Position numbers and translations under genes: made by a program. From Peltaster fructicola (taxonomy: Eukaryota > Ascomycota > Dothideomycetes), in contig CP051142.1 in assembly GCA_001592805.2 (NCBI GenBank), positions 2,728,001 through 2,792,000 of the forward strand: a stretch of 64,000 nucleotides of DNA, written 5' to 3'. Positions 1-9,604 of this stretch are shown piece after piece. How positions within the stretch are numbered: position 1 is the first letter of the stretch; every line of letters starts with the position of its first letter. The notes beneath the pieces are model-generated. The model had not been told where the DNA came from. It worked only from the letters and a program-made list of their open reading frames with translations, and did no database searches.

Positions 1-271
1 TCCTTCCGTTCGTAAGTTTAAATACTTCTTCTCCGCTCGAATTTCTTCCTTCTCCTTCTTCCTACACATCACAATCAAAAGTGAGTACTTCACGAGACTG
101 CCATCGTCGCCGGTCGCCCGCCGCCGACAAGTAGCATTCCATGGCTACTGCCGGTGGTGTGGCAGTGGGCCACAGGCAGTTCTTCTGCCGTGGTTTTCGG
201 AAGGGTGACGTAAGTCTCCCACATGACTCAATTGCAGATGCAGAGCTGACCTTTACTAGCCCCAAACAGTC

Positions 272-677
272 ATGGTGAGCATATGTTGCTGCCAACGACA
301 GAGCAAGGACTAATATAAGATAGCCGCCGCCGCCAGCCCGCCAGGAGGAGCCGTCGCCGCAGCCGCCAGTCCAGCAGCTGCTGCCGCCGCCGCCACCGCC
401 GCCGGTCGTCGTGAGTCAATCTAGATGGATTCCACTTGAACGAAGTACTGATCATGGACAGACCTCTGGTGTCGCCGCCGCCGCTGCTGCCGCCGCCAGC
501 CAGCAACAGGAACCGCCGCCAGACGCCGCCAGCAAGCAACAGGAACCGCCGCCAGACGCCGCCAGCAAGCAACAAGAGCCGCCGCCAGCCAGCAACAGAA
601 GCCATCGCCAGCCGCCACCAGCCAGCAACAGTTGCTGTCGCCGGGGACTGTCTATGCGGTATTTTGGGAGGGAGTGA
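272..677 (+). CDS. Possible Pro/Gln/Ala-rich low-complexity protein
   Basis: Not a recognised gene. A frame rich in Pro, Gln and Ala is open from 322 to a stop at 677 and carries a repeat reading roughly QQEPPPDAASK. Two stretches look like normal introns for this window: 275-321 (GTGAGC donor, a CTAAT-like branch and a TAG acceptor) and 411-461 (GTGAGT donor, CAG acceptor). If the first is real, the start codon at 272-274 would be an exon of its own, as in BOS1 at 13467. The base composition is strongly CCG-biased, and all three forward frames give proline-rich peptides, so chance openness is a serious alternative. Confidence 0.2.
488..632. repeat. 33-bp tandem repeat, GCC/CCG-rich
   Basis: A unit of about 33 bp containing CAGCAAGCAACAGGAACCG is repeated about three times, then decays into shorter copies built on CCAGCCAGCAACAG up to about 632. 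The unit is a multiple of three, so any frame crossing it stays open, which explains the long overlapping frames on both strands here. Confidence 0.8.
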
Positions 678-1970
678 AAGGGGTGGTGGAAGGTCGTTGT
701 ATACATAATGATCGATATCTACTAAAAAGTATTATGTCACATGTCCTCCTACAACGTCTCGTGATTGACTCCTGGAATTATCCAGAGCAAATTTCTATAC
801 CACTCAGCTGTAGGAGAAGGTGTGAAGTGGTGAGCAAGTGAAGTATAGCTAGCTGATGGGCGAAGAAGGTCACTGAATAGCGCAAGAGTAGCTGCGCGAA
901 CGGTCAGATCAGGGCTTGGAGGAAGATGTGCTTTCCGTAATGCAAGGATTGAGCCTGTGGAAGTGGACTGATCATACGGTGTGGTATAGAGAGATGCTCA
1001 CTTCTGATTGCATAGTGTTCGGCTCAGAGCGAAAACATGAAGGAGGTGGGTAGTGTCTCAGAACAGACAACCGATCCTCTCAGCAACCTTACATCCCGGT
1101 CAAACTCACGAAGGACGGAGTCTCGAACAAAAAGTGTAGATACGGACGTCTGTTGGTAGAAGCTCTTTGAGTCTCTCGTCAGTATCAACGTGACAGAACA
1201 GAAGACTGCCATGGACAGCTGGTTGCATGTCAGAGGCGACGACAACCCATGACTCTTGGACATCAGCTCTCTGGTCTGCTCGTGCAGTCAGTGAAGCTTG
1301 CTGAAGCATCTATGATGATGGGTTTGACGCGATGTTCGAGGATGTCACACGTCAGTCTTGTGAGACTTCCCTGGTCTGCTCATCAAGATGATGGAAGCGT
1401 GATTGAGCATGTCCATGGGAAATCCATGTAGGATATAGGGCGCACAATCAGAGCTCGATGCCCTCCAACCTACGTGTTTATGCCACTTGAAGGAGCACCT
1501 TTGGAAATGGCGACCTTGACGGTGCTAGGGGACGTGTTGAGTACTGAACCGACTTGATAGTGGTTCTGCAGTGCCAATGAAAATCTCCAATATGTGTCAG
1601 CGCCACGGCACGACAGATAGCTCGTCCGCCTCAAAGACGAGCAGATGAGTCGCTATCTCGGTGGAGTGATCATTGCTCGATAATGCTGTGCATCGCAGCA
1701 CCGTCATCATGCGTGCTGAACAAGTCTTCAGGGAAAGACGTCGTCATTGTGCGAACCATCGCATACTCGAGCCCAACAATCTCTGCAGCATATCAAGGCT
1801 AACAGAGCAGCAGAATACTGCTGGGGTTACCAACGGTCAGATATCTGAAGATGTAGTGACCACCACAACGAAAGCGCCAAGCGTCAAGCGGATCCTCTGC
1901 TTACAACACCACTTCATCTCACGGTAATAACGAACCGTCATCTCATTCCCGAGATACCCATCGAGCACAG
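678..1970. other. Non-coding stretch upstream of a Zn2Cys6 gene
   Basis: No frame here has recognisable domains or plausible splice structure. It probably contains the promoter and 5' leader of the transcription-factor gene that starts at 1971. Confidence 0.5.
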
Positions 1971-3957
1971 ATGCCCATGCGCAACCCAGGTCAGCGGCCG
2001 ATGCCACTGTTGCCAAGCAATCTCACTTCCTCTCCGAGCGCATCGCCTACAATCATTGATGACGATGCGGCGCAACAATACACTCCGACGTCCATCACAA
2101 GCGCTCCCACGAGACATGAGGCCTCTGGGTCGAGACCCAAGCAGAAACGCAACAAGCCTACACTCTCCTGCTACGAGTGCGTCGAGCGCAAGACAAAATG
2201 CGATCGTGGACGACCTTGTTTGGCCTGCGTGAAACGCTCAAGCTCATGCGCATACACCGCTGTTGCTGACCTCATCGCATCAAACAATGGGAGAAGCACT
2301 TCAAAGTCGAAACACGCCCACAAGCCGACTAAGATTCGGAAGACTCATCAACTAGATCAGGTGGCGGCCTCGAGCATAGACAATGGGTGGTCTCATATCG
2401 ACAATCGTGCGCATCGGAATCGCCATACTGCATCTTACCTGTTCTCAGGCTCCAACATCGATCACTCGTCCAAGCCCAGCAACGTCTTCGGCATAGGAGC
2501 TCAGCATCCTTTCTCCAACTATTGGACATGCCAGGGAGGATTACCGGAGGTGATCAGTGTCTTGCCATCGAAAGGTCAAGCAGATATCCTTGTGGCGAAG
2601 TACTTCGAGTCGGTCGACCCAGTTTATCCATTCCTACACCGACGAAGCTTCTATGTCGACTACGAACGATTCTGGTTGATAGCGCGAGAAGACCAGGCAA
2701 ACACTGATCCATCGCTTCTTGCACTCTTCTACTCGGTCTTCGCACTGGGTACACAGTTTCTGCCGACCTTGGCGTATGAAGAACGTTCGCAAACAGCCGA
2801 GTTCTATTGCTCGGCAGCACATCAAGCACTGAGGGTATACTCATACCTCAATCGTACGTCTATCAGGGCCATATCCGCCATGATGTTGATCACATACTGT
2901 GGGTTCTTCGAGAGAAACGAGACTCAAACTGATACTCGCAGTCCTTATGAACGACAATCACACGTCTGACGCTTTCGCATGGGCTGGCATCCACCTGCGA
3001 CAAGCCTACGCAATGCGTCTTCATCGCAACCCAGACATCGTCGTCCCTGAAGCCTCAGTGCTGGAAAAGCAGCAACGGCGAAAGCTATGGCAGGCCGTCT
3101 TCTTCCATGACACTTTCCTCACAATACTACTGAAGCTCCCACCCACCGCCACTCACAGTGATGTACCTGTTGACTCTCTGGCAGACGAAAACGAACTACA
3201 CGACGACTACGAGATTGACGTCGGAGCACATTCTCGAGTTGAGAATCTCATGAGCATATCAGTCATTGCACCTCAGGATTCCGTCCCGCCTCTACCACCT
3301 CAACCGCATCACATCGTTGACTCACAGACGAAGAAGAACGATCTAGCATACATCAGAAGTATGTGGTATCTCGGCGAACTAGTGCAGGAGACGATATCCT
3401 CTCCGAACAGTCTTTCGTTGCCGCTCGCCAACAGTCCACGACACAAGGAGCAGATTGTCTCCTCTTACAAGCGCCTGTCCAAGTCATTCCCTGCGCATCT
3501 CACACAAACAGACTTTGCCACGTTGCAACAGCAAGCACTTAGCGAACCACGTATCGTCCGTCAGAATCTGTTTCTCACGAGTAACTTTTACCACTGTCTG
3601 ATGATGCTACACGCCAGCGACAACGAGGCAGGTGATGTGGAGTGCAACATTCGAGCAGCCCTAGAAGCAGCACATGAGGCTATCTGGTCCTTCTTCAAGC
3701 TATGGCAGATCTTCCCGAGCGAGGCTGCGGTATGGTGGGTGTTCCAGCACAGAGCCTTCGAAGAGAGTCTGGTGATTGCTCAATTGCTGTCTTCGTCTAA
3801 GCTGACGGACTCTGCACTCGACCAGAACATCCTCACTACCGCCAAGGAAGATATCTTGCGTATGATGGATGTCATGGAACACTATGGAGGTGCACTAGAG
3901 ATGCATGAGACCCGCAAGACAGTTTTGAGAGAGAGCTTCGAAAAGATCCTTGTCTGA
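1971..3957 (+). CDS. Zn(II)2Cys6 fungal transcription factor
   Basis: Predicted 647-residue nuclear regulator with one 43-nt intron at 2899-2941; splicing restores the frame across ...LITY-F-LMNDN... The binuclear zinc cluster lies at residues 67-93 with spacing C-x2-C-x6-C-x5-C-x2-C-x6-C, preceded by a basic stretch (PKQKRNKP). A fungal_trans middle region (about residues 215-480) contains the typical ADILVAKYFESVDPVYPFLH and GIHLRQAYAMRLHR segments. The family binds CGG-type sites, often as dimers, and controls metabolic genes. Nothing in the sequence tells me the target pathway. Its 3' end faces the GlnRS gene. Confidence 0.9.
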
Positions 3958-4321
3958 AGCTGACACAAGCACATGGCAGGAGGCAAACGAAGGCAGCAAT
4001 CCTCAGCACAGCTACTGGCATCGTCAAAGTCAATCCTATCTTACAACGAGGATATCGTTCACCTAGTGAGCCTCCAAATTATCGGTTGAGAAAGATCGTC
4101 GTCAGAACCAGGACATAAAGCCATATCGCCTGCGTGAACAATGGCCGTATCACTGAATCACAAAGCAACATCTCAGCATGTTTTCTCAGATTATCTATCT
4201 GATATAACATCTGCGTACGACATTCCTGTATGACCATTTACAGGCAACATGATTTCCCATGCTGTAAAGCACACTTCGCCCACTATCCATGATGCACGTA
4301 AATCATCTCACATCGACGACT
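3958..4321. other. Convergent 3' intergenic region
   Basis: This is a 364-bp gap between the stop codons of the Zn2Cys6 gene and the convergent GlnRS gene. I see only untranslated-type sequence. Confidence 0.5.
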
Positions 4322-6409
4322 TCAGGCTTTCTTGCCTGTGTCTTCCTTCAAGCTGACAATACGATTGAGGACAATCTTATCCTCTGTGCTCTCCTTGTCT
4401 TCAGCATAGAACGCTGTCCGCAGACCTTGGAATCGTGTCGAGCTCTTATCAACAGTGCCAGTTGCTTCGCCTTCTTCCTTCGGCCATGGTGCTCCAGCAC
4501 GGATGGCATGGAATCCGTTTTCAATCAGTGCGTTCTTGTAGATGATCTCACTATCCGGGTTGAGGTTGTCGTAGTATCCGCCATTCTTCCAATCCAACTC
4601 ATTTGGTTTTGTCGTCTTGAAGAGCGAGTTAAAGAACCGCACTTCTGCCCTGACAGGACTGCTGTGCTTGACACTCTCGCCGACCCAATGTATCCTCGCC
4701 TTGCCAGCTGCTACATCAGCGCCGTACTCGGCTTTGATCTCCACAACCCTGCCAGCATCGTCCTTCGAGAACGAGAGTACGCGTACCGGATGATCAACGT
4801 TCAAGAGGCCAACGCTCTGACCTGGCGACAATCTGAAGAAGTCAGGATCATCCACTTCTCTGAAGTCGTCCTGATCGATGTAGATAGTCTTGGTGAATGG
4901 GATCTTGTGAGTACCCTTCGAGGCGTCCTTCGGATCGAATGGAACTTCTCGTTCCTCGATGAAGTCGTCTGCCAGATTCGTGAACACCACCTTGATAGGA
5001 TCCAGCACCAGCATGAGTCGAGGCACTGTTCGCTCCAGGTATGCGCGGATACTCGAATCCAGGCTGTGGGTCATTGTGTTTGCGTTGGATTTAGTCACAC
5101 CAAGATCGAGGACGAACTTCTTTAGCGCACCTGGCGGTACGCCTCTTCTTCGAAGTGCCACGAGTGTGAACAATCTTGGGTCGTCCCAATCTCGTACAGC
5201 TGGAGGCACGGATCGGGTATTATTGCACTGTGGCACAGATTCTGTCTCCTCCTCGTCTTCATCCTCGAGAGTCACAGTCTTTAATGCATCAGCTACTTCG
5301 CTAGCCGACTTTACAGCAAACGTGCCGCCCTCGACCAGAAGCTGAATGCGTCGTTTCGACAGGATTGTGCCTTCCACATTTAGTCGACCGTACTCTCGCT
5401 GCATTGGGCCCTTCTCATCAGAACCAGGAATCTTGTAATCCAGCTGCTCAAGCACGAGATCGTACGAGCGTCTCATGGTCTCGAACTCAACAGTGCATAG
5501 CGAGTGTGTAATGCCCTCCAATGAGTCAATGATACAATGACTGAAGTCGTAGCTGGGATAGATCCGCCATTTGTCGCCCGTCCTGTGATGGTGGTTGTTC
5601 CTCTTGACACGATATGCTGCAGCATCCCACAGCGCCGGATTCTCTGCCTGGCTCTTCAGCTTAGCTTTCGCTTGTTTGACATCTGCTGTATCGTCTGCCT
5701 TGACCTCGTACTCCTCAGGCTTTGTCGCAAGGTACTGCTTCATGCGGAGGACCGCTTGTCCTTCCAGATATTTGCCATCGCGCATTGCTCTAAAGTCTTC
5801 AAGGTTGTCCTCAGGTGTCCGATTCCAGTGCTTACAGACACTTCGGGTACCTTCACCCTTCTCACCTCCACGACCTTGCTGCATCTCTGCCTTTGAGCAG
5901 TGGCAGACATATGCCTTGTCCTTGTGTATGAGCTCCTCCGCTAGGTCGTAGAGCTTGTCAAAGTCATCACTGCTGTAGGTGACCTTATGTGGTTTGAAGC
6001 CAAGCCAAGCTACCATTTCTTCAATGCTGTCAAAGTACCGTGCTTCTTCCTTTGCCGGGTTGGTATCGTCAAATCGTAGGTTGCAAGCTCCGCCATAACT
6101 CTTTGCAAAGCCAAAATTGACTGTGATAGCCTTCGCATGACCAATGTGCAGATAGCCATTGGGTTCTGGTGGAAATCGAGTATGAACGTCCTTGACAGGC
6201 TTTTCGTTATACACTCCTTTGAGCCAACCTTGCTTGAAGGGGTCGATGGGCTCCTTCGAGATGTTCGTCGCGGGTGCAGCAGCCTTGTTGGCCTCTTTCT
6301 TCGCTTTGGCAGCAGCTTTCTTGGCTTCTTTCTCAGCGGCTCGTTTCGAGATCTTCGGCTGACCAGTCGCAGGGTCGATTTCTGGCGCTTTCCCTGCCCC
6401 GTCCGCCAT
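4322..6409 (-). CDS. GLN4: Cytosolic glutaminyl-tRNA synthetase
   Basis: Class I aminoacyl-tRNA synthetase that charges tRNA-Gln with glutamine. The 695-residue frame is uninterrupted. The HIGH signature (YLHIGHAKA) is at residues 88-91, the KMSKS counterpart is the LSKRR segment near residue 350, and the C-terminal half matches the GlnRS anticodon-binding beta-barrel. The stretch before the catalytic domain is only about 55 residues and is Lys/Ala-rich. The roughly 200-residue YqeY-like N-terminal domain found in yeast Gln4 and animal GlnRS is absent. It is divergently arranged with the macrodomain gene, sharing about 280 bp. Confidence 0.95.
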   Translation of the reverse strand: MADGAGKAPEIDPATGQPKISKRAAEKEAKKAAAKAKKEANKAAAPATNISKEPIDPFKQGWLKGVYNEKPVKDVHTRFPPEPNGYLHIGHAKAITVNFGFAKSYGGACNLRFDDTNPAKEEARYFDSIEEMVAWLGFKPHKVTYSSDDFDKLYDLAEELIHKDKAYVCHCSKAEMQQGRGGEKGEGTRSVCKHWNRTPEDNLEDFRAMRDGKYLEGQAVLRMKQYLATKPEEYEVKADDTADVKQAKAKLKSQAENPALWDAAAYRVKRNNHHHRTGDKWRIYPSYDFSHCIIDSLEGITHSLCTVEFETMRRSYDLVLEQLDYKIPGSDEKGPMQREYGRLNVEGTILSKRRIQLLVEGGTFAVKSASEVADALKTVTLEDEDEEETESVPQCNNTRSVPPAVRDWDDPRLFTLVALRRRGVPPGALKKFVLDLGVTKSNANTMTHSLDSSIRAYLERTVPRLMLVLDPIKVVFTNLADDFIEEREVPFDPKDASKGTHKIPFTKTIYIDQDDFREVDDPDFFRLSPGQSVGLLNVDHPVRVLSFSKDDAGRVVEIKAEYGADVAAGKARIHWVGESVKHSSPVRAEVRFFNSLFKTTKPNELDWKNGGYYDNLNPDSEIIYKNALIENGFHAIRAGAPWPKEEGEATGTVDKSSTRFQGLRTAFYAEDKESTEDKIVLNRIVSLKEDTGKKA

Positions 6410-6687
6410 GGTCTCCGGTAAGTCGTGATCAGTGTGAAGTGTTTGTCGAAGGAATGCGGTTGTGAGTCAATGTTGGTGGCTCAGTAAATTTGTTGACCGA
6501 CGTCAGCACACGCGACCTTCAGCTTCACCAGAACTACGCGAACCCCCACCATGCATAAGAGCGCTCAAAGCAGCAACTGTGCATGGCTGCCTGCTCCTGT
6601 TGGATGCGATGTAGTGACCGGAATACATGATTGTAGCCTGGTAGAAACTCTCTAACCACGCTGGCTCAACTATCTACTCTACAGCGT

Positions 6688-7455
6688 ATGACCAGCTCCG
6701 CGACACATCACTTCAAGCACCTCACCTCAAACGCAGCGCACACAAGAATCATGTCGATCATCAAGCTAGCAGATATACCTACAATCAGCGAGCTGTACAA
6801 GTCTGGTACTCTTCATGCCACTTCAGCACAGCCAGGCAGTACAGCAGAGTTCAACGACAAGATTGCACTCATTCGGACAGACATCACCACACTCAAAGTC
6901 GATGCGATTGTGAATGCTGCAAACAAATCTCTCTTGGGCGGAGGCGGAGTCGATGGTGCTATTCATCGTGCAGCTGGCGGTGCACTCGTACGAGAATGTG
7001 CCAAACTTGATGGATGTGATACGGGAGATGCCAAAATCACCAGTGCATACGAGCTACCTTGTAAGAAGGTGATTCATGCTGTCGGACCTGTGTATTCCAC
7101 GACCAAGAAGCAAGGCAAGCACACGACTTGGTTACAGAGCTGCTATACGCGAAGTCTAGATCTCCTCGTCGAGAATGGCTGCGGATCTATCGCCTTCAGC
7201 GCGATCTCCACCGGCGTGTATGGATATCCAAGCGACGAGGCCGCCGATACTGCTTTGGCAGCAGTGCGAGACTGGCTCGACGAAGACGACGCCCGAGCCT
7301 CAAAGGTTGAGCGCATTGTATTTTGCAGCTTCCTTGAAAAGGACGAGAAAGCTTATGAGCAGACCATTCCGTGAGTTGTCCTGCATGCTAAGTTGACTGA
7401 GCTGACCATTTGCAGCAAATATTTCCCACCCAAGAGCACCGAACAGCAATCATAG
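6688..7455 (+). CDS. Macrodomain protein (ADP-ribose hydrolase type)
   Basis: Binds ADP-ribose and probably removes mono-ADP-ribose or hydrolyses O-acetyl-ADP-ribose, by similarity to the MacroD family. Visible motifs are the substrate loop NAANKSLLGGGGVDGAIH and the phosphate loop STGVYGYP. One 45-nt intron at 7371-7415 (branch GCTGACC) joins the body to a 13-residue tail ending KYFPPKSTEQQS. The start at 6688 gives 242 residues. The second Met at 6751 (MSIIKLADIP) matches the usual N-terminus better. The extra 21 basic residues could be a targeting peptide or simply leader sequence. Confidence 0.92.
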
Positions 7456-7517
7456 ATGGAGGCCGCTGACGTTGTAAGATTCGTATGGCAGACGACCACC
7501 CAGTAGCGGTAGCCATA

Positions 7518-8098
7518 TCAAGCAGCATCTCCAGCAGCAAGCTTTACCAGGTTCTCGCCATCCACTCGTAAGCCAATCCAACCATTCATTTCTTGTGCTC
7601 CAAGGGAACGATAGAACTTCAAACTTGGCTCATTCCACTTCAGACAGCTCCACTCCAGTCGTCCACCGTCAATGTGTAACACTTCTCTTGCCAATGCTTG
7701 AATAAGCAGCTTGCCGTAACCCCTGCCTCGATATGAAGGTCGGACGTAAAGATCTTCGAGATAGATGCCAGGTTTCGCACGCCAAGTGCTGTAGTTGTTG
7801 AAGTATAGTGCCATCCCTGCTACAGCTTCTGGCTCCTCGCCTGTCTGAGCCGGTTCAGCCGGAAGTCGTAGAATCAAGGTCTTAGCATAGGCAGGCGTAG
7901 TCGAGGATTCGAAAGTGAGTGTCTTGCTCAATGACTCCTCTGTTGCTTCCACCAGATCCTCTGATTTCTCGTAAGCTGCAAGCTCTCGAATCATTGCAAG
8001 AATCTCCTTGACGTCTTGTTATGTCAGCAATGTCGGACTGAATTCATAGCGAGGATACCTTCACGCTTGGCATGTGCCACTGTCGGTCGATCTGCCAT
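7518..8098 (-). CDS. GNAT N-acetyltransferase, SSAT-like
   Basis: Acetyl-CoA-dependent N-acetyltransferase of 178 residues, most like the spermidine/thialysine acetyltransferase (SAT1/SAT2, PaiA) group. The first 13 codons lie in exon 1 (8098-8059). A 44-nt intron (8015-8058, branch GCTGACAT) restores MADRPTVAHAKRE-DVKEILAMI. The acetyl-CoA pyrophosphate loop is RPSYRGRGYGK, preceded by YLEDLYV, and the C-terminal W..N.PSLKFYRSLGA segment is typical. The substrate (polyamine or thialysine) cannot be decided from sequence. It is convergent with the macrodomain gene. Confidence 0.92.
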
Positions 8099-8193
8099 GG
8101 TTGATAGCTGTAATCGTGGTATGAACGGCTTCGGTGGACGTAGAAGTAGAGGCAGAATTGAGATCGCTTCTCACCGCCTGGTGTGGAATGTTA

Positions 8194-9268
8194 CTAAGAC
8201 GAATAGGTGCTCTGCTGTTCAACTTTCGAGCGGATGCTCTCTACAACGTCAGACCTGGCCATCGCTAGAGCACCCCAGGTGACCGTCCATCCTTCGTCTC
8301 GGTGGAGATGAGGACAGATTCGAAAGACTTCTTGCAAAGCTCGACGTACCGATCTTGTCGTCACACCACGATCAAGATCCTCTGTAAGCTGCAGTCGACC
8401 ATTTCTGGACTTGACGACTTGCTCAAGCGGATCGATCGTCTTCTTGATGATACTGCTCCGTAGTTTTGGGATCTGCACTTCCTGCTTGCCGGTAGCAAGA
8501 TCATACAATTGCAGCCATTCGGAGGTTTCAAGTGGAGGCAAGATCCTGTCAAGCAAATCAGCATACCACCTTTCAGTCATTCGTTTGACACGACGTAAAG
8601 GCATAGGACGCTTCCAACTGTTCAGTTCTGGTATAAGAGGCACCAGCGCCTGGATCTTCCGTAGTCTGGCCACCGCATTACTTCTTGGAGGTGTCCGTTG
8701 CTGCGAGAGAACAAGAGCTTTGAGTCGAGGTGTGAGGCCAGGTGTGTAATTGACCCATGATCCAGCTCTCGTTTTGCAGGGCTGGTGCAGGAGTCGTCTG
8801 TTCGCCGAGGTCGAGGCTGCGTATGTCATTCAGCAGCTTTCTTCTGCGTCTGCCCCGACGTCCATACGTCAGGAGCAACACGCTGAGAAGATCCGATGAT
8901 TCTCCAGCATTAGCCCTCTGGAGCATATGTAATAACCTGCGGCCTGTTGCGCGACCGTTCTGAAGGCGGATCTCGAAGCTGGGGTCTTCCTGCTTTCTAG
9001 CATTGTCACGGTATTTTCGAAACCTTGTGGTGACCTGACTGTGTATGTATAATCGTGCGGCCTCGTCTGGGAAGTACGTAGCCTCTCTCAGGAGAGCACG
9101 ATATAAACATCGGTCACTGACATTGTTGACAAGCTTTTGTCTCGCTGTAGCACGTATCGGAACAGACGGCGGTCCAGTCCTTGCTTTAGACGAATTGTCC
9201 CATCGTGGATGCTCGATCTGCTTCAGTGGTCGGCGTATCACTGATAGACGTTGCCAGACGCCTCCCAT
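8194..9268 (-). CDS. Fungal LYR-motif protein (Cup1-like N-terminus)
   Basis: The N-terminal third carries a complex-1 LYR motif (CLYRALLREATYFPD...RFRKYR). Family members bind mitochondrial acyl carrier protein and help assemble iron-sulphur or respiratory complexes, so a mitochondrial location is likely. A 70-nt intron at 8798-8867 (GTATGG donor, CAG acceptor) is needed to join the two frames and gives 334 residues, much longer than the roughly 100-residue canonical LYRM proteins. The C-terminal two thirds contain WYADLLDRILPPL and PHLHRDEGWTVTWGALAMA, which I do not recognise. The intron position is inferred from frame and consensus only. Confidence 0.7.
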
Positions 9269-9604
9269 GCGATGACTGACTGAACGCGACTACTGTTTAG
9301 GCCTGGAGTCGATTGTGAGCTCGCTCTCATTTATGAGAGTGCTGAAGTGTGCGCTCAAGTACCGATGACTTCAAACACGCCAGAGACTGCTTGAAGGAGG
9401 TTGGAGGTCGATCCGGGCGAGCTTCGGCGGATCTTGCAGCGCCCTCCCGCTCCACAAATGATGGCTGGGGCATTACACGTCTTTGACGCGACTGACCGTT
9501 CCACTTACGCGACACACTTCTGCGAGCACATGAATGCGTGCATGGTATAGCTCGAAGTCGGCCGCTCATCTCAAGACCACCGATGCGCTGTCGCATCAGC
9601 AATC

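Noticed and set aside
270-706. Several overlapping Leu/Arg/Trp-rich minus-strand frames
   Set aside because: They are mirror translations of the GCC/CCG tandem repeat, whose unit length keeps all frames open.
4289-5125. 278-codon plus-strand frame inside GlnRS
   Set aside because: It is antisense to the well-supported GlnRS coding sequence and has no features of its own.
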